In this document: positions 4,828 through 11,710 of the stretch, in pieces
Layout: every line of letters begins with the position of its first letter
Numbering within the stretch: the first letter of the stretch is position 1
Assembly (NCBI GenBank): GCA_945865855.1
Contig: CAMBES010000032.1
Span: forward strand, 1-12,285
Direction: 5' to 3'
Source of the DNA: Rhizobium sp. Q54
GTDB taxonomy: Bacteria > Pseudomonadota > Alphaproteobacteria > Rickettsiales > UBA1997
Length of the DNA: 12,285 nucleotides
The notes under the pieces: model-generated
The model's input: the letters and a program-made list of their open reading frames with translations, nothing else
The model's database searches: none
What the model was told of the DNA's origin: nothing
Position numbers and translations under genes: made by a program

Positions 4828-7707
4828 ATGAAACTTGTTCACGAAATAAAAATAAAAGACCTTCTTGGCAAAGATTCTCAATACAAGGGGGAATGGCTTA
4901 AGAAAAAAAATGACTTAAGTGCTATAACAGATACGAAAATTCGCAGAGTAAAGATGGCTCTTTTTAGGGAGATGGAAAACAAAATTGATGCGCTAAAACA
5001 ATCTTTTGCTGGGTCGATAAGAATTTACAAAGATGCCGCAAATGCTGATAATGAATTTAATACGAAGGCCCAAATAAAAGACCTTGAGGCCAAGAAAAAT
5101 CCCGCAGTTAGTTCGAAACTAATAAAATGGGAAATAGAAGGCGTGTCTAGCAATATGGTGTTCCAGGTAAATTTTGCCAGTAAGGAATATGGCGGAGGAA
5201 CTTTCGAAAATGGATTTGTTCAAGAAGAAATAAAAAATGTCTTATCTACTACGGCTTCAGTTCTTACGGCAAATAATGTCTCTCTAGGTCTTGCGCCAAG
5301 AAAAGGAGAAAAGCCAACTCCAGTAGTTATTGTTGGCCAAGTTAAAGATTTTAATAATGTTAATCTTCCTTACGGTTGGGGTGGCGCCGAATGGGATAAA
5401 GCTGCTGGCCCGATGATAAAAGATTGTGCTCCAACCACCTTTAATGAATTAGCTATTGCTGCAAATAATCTAGGCAGCAATTACGGATCAGACACCGAAC
5501 AAAGCGTAAAAGCTTTATTTAATAACTCGCTTGCTGGGTTTAAACTAGCAAAGGAAGTTGCGGATGCGGAACACAAGAGCTGTAAAATTAAAACCGGATT
5601 GTTTGGCGCTGGCGCCTTTCACAATTCTCCAGAATTTTCAATCGCGATGCAATATTTGGCGGCAAGAATCGCTGATGTTGAAATAGAATTTTGTGGAATA
5701 GGGCAGGATAAACATGCTCACGTTGAACAAATTTTTGAACGTGTTGATGAAATGATTAGCTCAGAAATGAGTCTTGATGATATCGTTAAAAAAGAGTTAT
5801 TAGAAAAATGGACATCCGTAAGATTAGATCCTGGGACTAGGGCTGCGGGGTGGAGAGCCGGAGAAGATATTCCTAGCTTATCTCTAAAGAAACTCTCCTC
5901 AAAATTATCTACCAAAGATTCCATCCTCTCTACTTCAAACCCTGAAGAAAAAACCAGAACAGCAGCAATAACATGGTTCGCATCAAGTTCAGAAAAAGCG
6001 AATAAAATTTATCTTTCAAATGACTCAGAAAATTTACCAATCGCCTCACCGATTTATAAAACTTCTGACGACACCGGATCTAAATTAAGTGAAAAATTCC
6101 CATTCTCTCAAAAGGCAAATGGGAACGGCGGCTGTTATTTTTACTCCGGCATGATTGCGATTCTTAATGATTGCGTTGATAACCCTGAAAAGTGGAATTT
6201 GGTCAAAGCGAGATTAATAAATTTTGCCGGTGAAGATGATGATTTTAAAAAATTGATTGCTGAAATTAATCCTGAAGATGCCGTTTTAACGAGAGAAAGA
6301 GTTTACGAAATTTTGCAGGTAAGGGGTGAAAAAAATATCATCGCCCAACTAAGTGATAAATTACTCGTTAATGGCATTAATCATTCTCAGGGAAGAACTG
6401 CTGTTTGGGGCCTTGATCATTTTTTGACTAAAGCTAACGAAAGATTAAAAACTTATTTAGAAGGTAATCATCTTTATGATTCACTTAGCGATGGTGATCA
6501 GGCATTAATTAGAGGTATGGAATCTATTTGTTCTGAAGATGATCTCTCACTCATGGATAAGCTTGATTATAATGATGATGGTGGTTGCTTGCGAGGATTA
6601 TGTGAGGATGTGATTAGACTTCAGTGGGCTAAAGCAAATAGAACAAGATCGGGTACATATAATGCCGAAGATATAACGCCATTTTTTAAAGAAATTTACC
6701 CAGAAAAAACAATAGTAACGATTAGTCGGATATCTTTACCTGGTACTAAAGTCAAAGCAAACGAGCTTTATTTATGGAATGCAGATAGCCAAACACATTT
6801 CGATGTGCTTTATGCTGATTTAGATGGCAAAATAGAGGCTGATCTTTCTTCTACCAAATCTTCTACTGAATCCGAAGCAGATGCTAATTCTGAGGCCAAT
6901 GAGAAGAAAATTCTCAGCCCAGAATCAAAGACTAAAGACAAGGTGACGACACCAATCTCAAGCGATGATCCATGGAAAATACCTTATCCTGCTAAATTCA
7001 AAACAAGCGAAACTGGCAAAGCTTTTGGAAAAACAACAAATATTGTCTTCAAGGCATTTGATATGCCTTTGGATGGAGAATGGCCGCTAAAATTTTTTGA
7101 AAAAATGCTTGTCGCTACCGCAGGTCTCGCCTTGTCTATCGCGTCGGGTGTAGTTGAATACGTTATTCCCGCAGTTATTAACACAATCACTTCGCCAGTG
7201 AGGCTGGGTGTATTTCAATACGTTATTCCCAAAGTTTTTAAGCCAATCACTGAGCTAGTTGTTAAGCCAATCGCCAAGGAAATGATTGAGAGAGGGAGGC
7301 GATACTGTGGTGGTACAAAAGGTGAATCAGCGGATGATAATCCGGCAGAGAAAATTGTTGGTGAGGCAAATTACAGTTCTATTTTGAAAAATACGACTCT
7401 GATTGTCGATGAAGAGACTAAAAAATCTGAAGTTATTAAACGGACTAAGTCCCTTCCGTCTCCACCGCAAAATATTAATAGAGTAGCTCCTGAACGAGCT
7501 AAATCCTTTAGCTCTATTGAAGCGAGTAGTAAACTTTCTTATCGTTTTAAAAAAGCGAATCTATCGAGAGATTTTCCCATAGCTAAAGCAGCGCCTAGAA
7601 ATTATGATCTTCTTTATGAAGAAGAGAGGCCATCGGGAAATCCTACTCTAGTCGGAATATCTAATTTATCAAAAAAAAACACAAAAGGCCCAGGAACTTC
7701 AATTTAA
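4828..7707 (+). CDS. Large multidomain effector candidate: PARG-like domain plus OTU-like cysteine protease domain
   Basis: This is a 959-residue protein with no signal peptide. Residues 1-100 are charged and helical. Residues about 105-310 match poly(ADP-ribose) glycohydrolase (macrodomain fold): VNFASKEYGGG at 114-124, then QEEI at 132-135, giving the GGG-x7-QEE catalytic loop with E133/E134; TGLFGAGAF at 256-264, and FCGIGQD near 288-294, in the PARG order. A Ser-rich linker follows. Residues about 430-665 look like an OTU-type cysteine protease: NGGCYFYS with C436 as candidate nucleophile and THFDVLY with H657 as candidate general base, 221 residues apart. The usual Asp before the Cys motif is Asn433. 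Another Ser/Glu linker (672-720) leads to a hydrophobic region (760-790) with a duplicated 20-residue unit, then a disordered basic tail. About 26 of 34 Arg codons are AGA/AGG, unlike waaA. No clear ribosome-binding site precedes the ATG. PARG assignment is strong, OTU moderate; a secreted effector role is inference. Confidence 0.85.
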   Translation: MKLVHEIKIKDLLGKDSQYKGEWLKKKNDLSAITDTKIRRVKMALFREMENKIDALKQSFAGSIRIYKDAANADNEFNTKAQIKDLEAKKNPAVSSKLIKWEIEGVSSNMVFQVNFASKEYGGGTFENGFVQEEIKNVLSTTASVLTANNVSLGLAPRKGEKPTPVVIVGQVKDFNNVNLPYGWGGAEWDKAAGPMIKDCAPTTFNELAIAANNLGSNYGSDTEQSVKALFNNSLAGFKLAKEVADAEHKSCKIKTGLFGAGAFHNSPEFSIAMQYLAARIADVEIEFCGIGQDKHAHVEQIFERVDEMISSEMSLDDIVKKELLEKWTSVRLDPGTRAAGWRAGEDIPSLSLKKLSSKLSTKDSILSTSNPEEKTRTAAITWFASSSEKANKIYLSNDSENLPIASPIYKTSDDTGSKLSEKFPFSQKANGNGGCYFYSGMIAILNDCVDNPEKWNLVKARLINFAGEDDDFKKLIAEINPEDAVLTRERVYEILQVRGEKNIIAQLSDKLLVNGINHSQGRTAVWGLDHFLTKANERLKTYLEGNHLYDSLSDGDQALIRGMESICSEDDLSLMDKLDYNDDGGCLRGLCEDVIRLQWAKANRTRSGTYNAEDITPFFKEIYPEKTIVTISRISLPGTKVKANELYLWNADSQTHFDVLYADLDGKIEADLSSTKSSTESEADANSEANEKKILSPESKTKDKVTTPISSDDPWKIPYPAKFKTSETGKAFGKTTNIVFKAFDMPLDGEWPLKFFEKMLVATAGLALSIASGVVEYVIPAVINTITSPVRLGVFQYVIPKVFKPITELVVKPIAKEMIERGRRYCGGTKGESADDNPAEKIVGEANYSSILKNTTLIVDEETKKSEVIKRTKSLPSPPQNINRVAPERAKSFSSIEASSKLSYRFKKANLSRDFPIAKAAPRNYDLLYEEERPSGNPTLVGISNLSKKNTKGPGTSI
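7147..7266 (+). repeat. In-frame tandem duplication of a 60-bp unit inside the effector gene
   Basis: Two consecutive 60-bp units, at 7147-7206 and 7207-7266, both begin GGTGTA and share TACGTTATTCCC; similarity is high over about the first 45 bases and weaker afterwards. They encode residues 774-793 and 794-813, each with the pattern G-V-x-x-Y-V-I-P-x-V-x-x-x-I-T. The duplicated peptide is hydrophobic and adjoins the predicted membrane-associating segment. Confidence 0.85.
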
Positions 7708-7794
7708 AGATCCGCCGCCTGAATCCCCCTCCTGGCCCTAATAATAAAAACCACTAAATGACCTGGTCAAAATATCCTCGATTCTTTACAGCCT

Positions 7795-7820
7795 ATCCTA
7801 GCGAAAGCCGAGATTTAGAA
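7795..7820 (+). repeat. Degenerate dispersed repeat of the ATTCCCGCGAAAGCGGGAAT type
   Basis: The stretch ATCCTAGCGAAAGCCGAGAT followed by TTAGAA aligns closely with the widespread bacterial repeat ATTCCCGCGAAAGCGGGAAT plus CCAGAA. The core GCGAAAGC is intact and the flanking stem has decayed. It lies in the 207-bp spacer between two convergent genes. Confidence 0.5.
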
Positions 7821-7847
7821 TTATTGGCAACCCACTTTTAAGCGCGA

Positions 7848-7881
7848 CATTCTGAACTCACGCCTTCGTGAAAATAATGCC
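7848..7881 (-). repeat. Second dispersed-repeat copy with a short hairpin, in the convergent spacer
   Basis: Read on the minus strand, the segment has the layout CATT, then CACGAAGGCGTG, then TTCAGAATG, a variant of the same repeat family as at 7795. TCACG (7858-7862) pairs with CGTGA (7867-7871) around CCTT, and CCTTCG (7863-7868) can alternatively pair with CGAAGG (7881-7886). No T-run follows on either strand, so terminator function is possible but unsupported. Confidence 0.5.
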
Positions 7882-7914
7882 GAAGGTGCGAAGTAAATAT
7901 TAAATAAAACCGAT

Positions 7915-8253
7915 CTAATTCCCCTTAACCACAATTTTTCCCTGCGCAGTTTTCTGGTGAAAATCGCCGAAAAACTTGTACTCACCTGATTTTAGCGGAC
8001 CGATAAAAATCGTTATTTTTTTCTCAGCGCCAACCAGCTTCTCTTTTTTCAAATCAGCACTCTCAAATTCTTCCAAAGTTTTGTCGGTATTCTCAACGAT
8101 TAATTTAAATTCCTGATTCACCGGAACTTCAATTTCTGCCGGCTCAAATTTATGATTTTTAATCTGAACTAAAAATTCTTTACTCTCTGCACCAGCTTGC
8201 GAAGCACTGAAAATAAAAGCCAAAGAGATAATCGCGGTAAAAAGTTTTTTCAT
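7915..8253 (-). CDS. Secreted cupredoxin-like domain protein
   Basis: This 112-residue protein has a Sec signal peptide: MKK, a hydrophobic core, then AGA with predicted cleavage after A22, leaving a periplasmic domain of about 90 residues. The mature part fits the single-domain cupredoxin family often found beside FTR1-type iron permeases and resembling the EfeO N-terminal domain: FEPAEIEVP at 36-44, LEEFESADL at 60-68, and IGPLKSGEYKFFGDFH at 84-99 followed by TAQGKI. The mature chain has no Cys and no Met, so a classical type 1 copper site is absent; H34, H99 and the acidic EEFES cluster are the plausible metal ligands. No iron permease or peroxidase gene lies next to it here. It converges with the effector gene, and four 13-bp tandem repeats sit 74-126 bases upstream of its start. 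Family assignment is good; substrate and partner are unknown. Confidence 0.85.
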   Translation of the reverse strand: MKKLFTAIISLAFIFSASQAGAESKEFLVQIKNHKFEPAEIEVPVNQEFKLIVENTDKTLEEFESADLKKEKLVGAEKKITIFIGPLKSGEYKFFGDFHQKTAQGKIVVKGN

Positions 8254-8326
8254 TTTTCAAAAGTAATTAGTAACGAAAATAGACAAACCTCAATCTCAAA
8301 CAAAAACCCTCAACTAAACAAGAAAT

Positions 8327-8378
8327 CAAATATTGAAGGCAAATATTGAGGCCAAATATTCTGGCCAAATATTTAGGG
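8327..8378. repeat. Four tandem 13-bp AT-core repeats upstream of the cupredoxin gene
   Basis: Units begin at 8327, 8340, 8353 and 8366 with an exact 13-bp period. All four share CAAATATT; the remaining five bases vary around the pattern NANGG. Neighbouring units also create GGCCA/TGGCC inverted arms around AATATTC. The 13-bp period is not a codon multiple and no gene covers the block. It sits between the radA 3' end and the start of the minus-strand cupredoxin gene, where a promoter or operator would be expected. Confidence 0.85.
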
Positions 8379-8425
8379 GCGACACAAGTCATTAAATTAG
8401 AAAGTTGAGCAAATAATCCTTTGAA

Positions 8426-9838
8426 CTAACCCTTCTTAAAGAACTTCGCTAAATCGCGCACGTGACTGATAAAATGAAACTGCAATTCTGGCAAAGATTT
8501 TCTCAGCGCCGCAAAGTTTTTATTTTTTTCGTTAGCCTTTGGAATCAAGCAGTTCTTAAAGCCGAGCTTAGCCGCCTCTTTTAATCTGCCCTCTAAATTA
8601 CTCACCATTCGCACTTCTCCGCTTAGTCCAATTTCACCAATTGCGATTGTTTGCGAAGGCAAAGCAATGTCGCGCGCGGCGGAAATTAGTGCGCAGGCGC
8701 AGGCTAAATCTGCTGCAGTTTCTTCGATTTTTAGTCCGCCAACAATGTTCAAATAAACTTCCTTGTCGAAAAGATTGAGGCCGAAACGAGCGCTCAAAAC
8801 TGCAATCACCATTGCCAAGCGATTAACATCCCAACCAACAACGGCGCGTCTTGGTGTTGGCATAAAACTTGGCGAAACCAGGGCTTGAATCTCAACTAGA
8901 ATTGGTCGCGTGCCTTCAACGCCAGCAAAAACAATCGAGCCAGAAGTTTCGCGGTCGTAAGAAGTTAAAAATAATTCACTCGGATTTGTTACTTCGGAAA
9001 GTCCGATTTCATTCATTTCAAAAACACCAATTTCATTGGCTGCGCCAAAGCGATTTTTAATCGAGCGCAAAATTCTGAAGTGCAAATCTTTCTCGCCTTC
9101 AAAATACAAAACCGTGTCAACCATGTGTTCCAAAACTTTTGGTCCGGCGATTTGTCCGTCTTTGGTTACGTGCGAAACAATGAGTAAAGTAATGTTGTTT
9201 TTCTTAGCAAAAATCGTTAGCTCTCCAGCGGCAGCCCTAACCTGCGAAACCGTGCCTGGCGCAGATGAAAGCTCTTCCAAAAACATCGTTTGAATCGAAT
9301 CAATAATCACAATTGTCGGCATTTTTTTACCGTCGATTGAATTAATAATTTCTGAAACATTTGTCGTCGCTGCAAGTTGAATTGAATCTTGTTTCACTCC
9401 CGTACGATTGGCGCGCAAACGAATTTGATCCACCGATTCTTCGCCCGAAATATAAATCACCTGATTTTTTCCTCCCGCCAAACTTTCTGCCGTTTGTAAA
9501 AGCAAAGTTGATTTTCCAATTCCAGGATCACCACCAATCAAAACCACTGAGCCTTGCACCAAGCCGCCTCCAAGCACGCGATCAAGCTCGCCAATATTAG
9601 TTTTAATTCGAGGAAAATGTTGTGCTTCGCCAGTTAACTGCACGAGCTCGATCTTTTTGCCGCTAGATTTTTTTCCTGATTTTGCGCCTTCAACAATCCG
9701 CGTAAAATGCGACGCGCCACCCTCTTCAAACTCTTCCAATAAACTATTCCACGCCCCACAATCTGGACATTTTCCTGCCCATTTAAAATGCACAGAGCCA
9801 CAAGATTGGCAGGAGTAAGCTGTTTTTTTAGATTTCAT
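8426..9838 (-). CDS. radA: DNA repair protein RadA/Sms
   Basis: RadA is a RecA-like ATPase that promotes branch migration and processing of recombination intermediates in the cytosol. The 470-residue length is normal (E. coli 460). An N-terminal four-cysteine zinc finger has C10, C13, C24 and C27 (SCQSCG then KCPDCGAW). The Walker A motif is GGDPGIGKST at 102-111, a Walker B strand IVIIDS lies at 176-181, and the RadA-specific KNRFG is at 261-265. The C-terminal part is the Lon-protease-like domain (GGLKIEETAADLA and GEIGLSGEVR visible), which lacks protease activity in this family. It diverges from the aminopeptidase P gene across an 83-bp gap. On the minus strand a weak promoter-like pair, TTGTGG at 9885-9890 and TAGGAT at 9863-9868 with 16-bp spacing, could serve it, though this is poorly supported. 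The stop is TAG at 8426-8428. Confidence 0.97.
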   Translation of the reverse strand: MKSKKTAYSCQSCGSVHFKWAGKCPDCGAWNSLLEEFEEGGASHFTRIVEGAKSGKKSSGKKIELVQLTGEAQHFPRIKTNIGELDRVLGGGLVQGSVVLIGGDPGIGKSTLLLQTAESLAGGKNQVIYISGEESVDQIRLRANRTGVKQDSIQLAATTNVSEIINSIDGKKMPTIVIIDSIQTMFLEELSSAPGTVSQVRAAAGELTIFAKKNNITLLIVSHVTKDGQIAGPKVLEHMVDTVLYFEGEKDLHFRILRSIKNRFGAANEIGVFEMNEIGLSEVTNPSELFLTSYDRETSGSIVFAGVEGTRPILVEIQALVSPSFMPTPRRAVVGWDVNRLAMVIAVLSARFGLNLFDKEVYLNIVGGLKIEETAADLACACALISAARDIALPSQTIAIGEIGLSGEVRMVSNLEGRLKEAAKLGFKNCLIPKANEKNKNFAALRKSLPELQFHFISHVRDLAKFFKKG

Positions 9839-9877
9839 TTTCGAGTCTGATTGTTTTTCTGGATCCTAACTTAAAAC

Positions 9878-9904
9878 GTCATTCCCACAAAAGCGAAAAT
9901 CCAG
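9878..9904 (+). repeat. Degenerate GTCATTCC...GGAATCCAG-type repeat in the radA/pepP gap
   Basis: GTCATTCCCACAAAAGCGAA followed by AATCCAG is a decayed copy of the common bacterial repeat GTCATTCCCGCGAAAGCGGG plus AATCCAG. The AAGCG core and both ends are recognisable; the stem no longer pairs fully. It lies in the only upstream region available to both divergent genes and ends 17 bases before the first aminopeptidase ATG. Confidence 0.55.
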
Positions 9905-9921
9905 GTGGCGCAACTAAATTA

Positions 9922-11691
9922 ATGGGTAGACGAATGCTAACAAAGTTAAAAAATTTTTTAAAAGACCAAAACCTCGACTACTTTTTCTTGCCGAATTCCG
10001 ACGAATTTTTTTCGGAATATTTACCAGAGAGTGAGAAGCGAGTTCAAGCAATTACTGGCTTCACTGGCTCGAATGCAACAGTAATTTTTGGGCAGAAAAA
10101 ATCATATTTCTTCACTGACGGGCGCTACACTTTACAAGCAAAAAACCAGCTTGATCCAAATGAGTTTGAGATTTTTAACTTAGCCGAGAAGCAGCCCCTA
10201 ACTTTCATTCCCAATGGATCGCGAGTTGCGTTTGATCCGAAATTAGTAAATGTAAATTTTGTCAGATCTTGCGCAAAAGCAGGCTTGAAAACCACTCTTC
10301 TTAATCACGAAACTTTTTCGCTAATTGAGCCTGGTCTAAAACAAGAAAAAAATATTTTCTCTCTCCCAACAAAACTTACCGGCGCTGACTCTCTGACCAA
10401 GCGCACTCATATTCTGCAAGGCTTCGAGGGTGACGCGATTCTAATTACCAAGCCGGAAAATATTTGTTGGCTTCTCAATATTCGCGCTGCCGATGTTGAG
10501 TTCACGCCGCTCCTTCTTGCTTACGCAATTCTCTTCAAAAATGGCGAGGTCGACCTCTTCGTAAATGAACAAAAAAATCTCGAATTAGAAAAAGTAAATT
10601 GCGTTGCGCCAAGTTGTTTTGATTTACGTCTTGCTGTTTTGAGCAAAAAAATTAAGAAAATTCAAATCGACGAGAACTCTACGAATTACTGGCTTTACGA
10701 CTTATTGCAAAAAAATGATTTCGAACTCACCCACAAAATTGATCCGATTGAATTAGCTAAATCACAAAAAAATTCTGCAGAAATTTTTGGCGCAATTAAG
10801 TCACACGAAATTGACGGATTAGCAGTTACAAAATTTTTGTTCTGGCTCTCAAAACAAAATCAAGACGACCAAGAAACTAACGAAATTTCTGCAGCAAAAA
10901 AACTTCTCGAATTCAGAAAAGAATCGCCGCACTTTTGCTACGAAAGTTTTTCTGCAATCTCAGGATTTTCCAGTAATGGCGCGGTAATTCACTACCATTC
11001 GATCGAGAAAACAAACAAAAAAATCTCCGGTAATTCACTCTACCTAATCGACTCGGGCGGACAATATTTGGGCGAAGATTTTTGTGGCACGACAGACATT
11101 ACGCGCACCGTCGCAATCGGAAATCCGAGTGAAGAAATGCGTGAAAATTTCACTCGCGTTTTGAAGGGACACATTGCCCTTGCCCGCGCAAAATTTCCGC
11201 GCGGAACTTCCGGCGCACAGCTTGACATTCTTGCCCGCGAACATCTCTGGCGCGCTGAATTAAATTACGACCACGGCACCGGCCACGGCGTTGGTAGTTT
11301 TTTGTCAGTGCACGAAGGACCTTGCGGAATCAGCAAGCGCGCGCAGCAAGAACTTTTGCCCGGAATGATTTTATCGAACGAACCAGGCTTTTACAAAGAA
11401 GGCGAATACGGAATTCGTATTGAAAATTTAATGCTTGTCGAAAAGTCCGAGAAAGAAAATTTCCTCCAATTTCGTACCCTAACTTTAGCTCCTCTCGATC
11501 CCAGTTTGATTGATTTTAAAATGCTCACGCGCCCAGAAAAAAAATGGCTTCACAATTACCACCAAGAAATTTTAGAAAAATTTCTTAATCAGCTAGAAAA
11601 AAATGCTTTAGATTGGCTTAAAAAAATCTGTGAAATTTACAATTTTGGCCTCGAGGCCAAAATTCAAACAAAAACCACTTCAAGCCTTTAA
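9922..11691 (+). CDS. pepP: Xaa-Pro aminopeptidase (aminopeptidase P, M24B, long three-domain type)
   Basis: This cytosolic metallopeptidase removes an N-terminal residue preceding proline. The 589-residue length matches the long, XPNPEP1-like form with two creatinase-like N-terminal domains and a C-terminal pita-bread catalytic domain. Near the N-terminus are EYLPESEKRVQAITGFTGSN and FTDGRYTLQA. The dinuclear metal ligands are visible: D377 in DSGGQY, D392 in GTTDITRT, H455 in YDHGTGHGVG, E487 in LSNEPGFY and E501 in GIRIEN. D377 and D392 are 15 apart instead of the usual 11, because QYLGEDFCGTTD has four extra residues. An in-frame ATG at 9934 (MLTKLKNFLKDQNLDYF) fits family N-termini as well as 9922; neither has a clear ribosome-binding site. 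A perfect 24-bp palindrome lies within the last 20 codons. The enzyme is likely active if the metal site tolerates the insertion. Confidence 0.94.
   Translation: MGRRMLTKLKNFLKDQNLDYFFLPNSDEFFSEYLPESEKRVQAITGFTGSNATVIFGQKKSYFFTDGRYTLQAKNQLDPNEFEIFNLAEKQPLTFIPNGSRVAFDPKLVNVNFVRSCAKAGLKTTLLNHETFSLIEPGLKQEKNIFSLPTKLTGADSLTKRTHILQGFEGDAILITKPENICWLLNIRAADVEFTPLLLAYAILFKNGEVDLFVNEQKNLELEKVNCVAPSCFDLRLAVLSKKIKKIQIDENSTNYWLYDLLQKNDFELTHKIDPIELAKSQKNSAEIFGAIKSHEIDGLAVTKFLFWLSKQNQDDQETNEISAAKKLLEFRKESPHFCYESFSAISGFSSNGAVIHYHSIEKTNKKISGNSLYLIDSGGQYLGEDFCGTTDITRTVAIGNPSEEMRENFTRVLKGHIALARAKFPRGTSGAQLDILAREHLWRAELNYDHGTGHGVGSFLSVHEGPCGISKRAQQELLPGMILSNEPGFYKEGEYGIRIENLMLVEKSEKENFLQFRTLTLAPLDPSLIDFKMLTRPEKKWLHNYHQEILEKFLNQLEKNALDWLKKICEIYNFGLEAKIQTKTTSSL
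11641..11664. repeat. Perfect 24-bp palindrome near the 3' end of the aminopeptidase gene
   Basis: The 12-base arm AATTTTGGCCTC is followed directly by its exact reverse complement. The palindrome encodes most of the peptide NFGLEAKI close to the C-terminus. Transcribed, it could form a long stem, but no T-run follows, so it is not an obvious intrinsic terminator. Confidence 0.9.
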
Positions 11692-11710
11692 CCCCAAGCT
11701 CTCAAGCCCA

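Noticed and set aside
4612..4881. An 89-residue minus-strand open frame spanning the waaA end and the spacer
   Set aside because: Its peptide only mirrors the tandem repeats (QPAKVL/QPAEVL and VEARVEA), and it overlaps the ends of two real genes.
4828..7707. Reading the large protein as a DarG-type antitoxin or phage-defence macrodomain protein
   Set aside because: The GGG-x7-QEE loop and TGxxGxGAF block fit canonical PARG rather than DarG macrodomains, no DarT-like toxin is adjacent, and the protease-like and membrane segments suit an effector better.
7758..7841. A 27-codon plus-strand frame starting MTWSKYPRFF in the convergent spacer
   Set aside because: It runs through a decayed dispersed repeat, has no ribosome-binding site and no recognisable homology.
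7858..7886. Bidirectional intrinsic terminator between the effector and cupredoxin genes
   Set aside because: A short hairpin exists, but neither strand has a T-run after it and it belongs to a repeat family, so I list it as a repeat only.
11040..11244. Two overlapping minus-strand frames of about 65 residues opposite the aminopeptidase catalytic motifs
   Set aside because: They mirror conserved metal-site codons of the real gene and carry no independent evidence.
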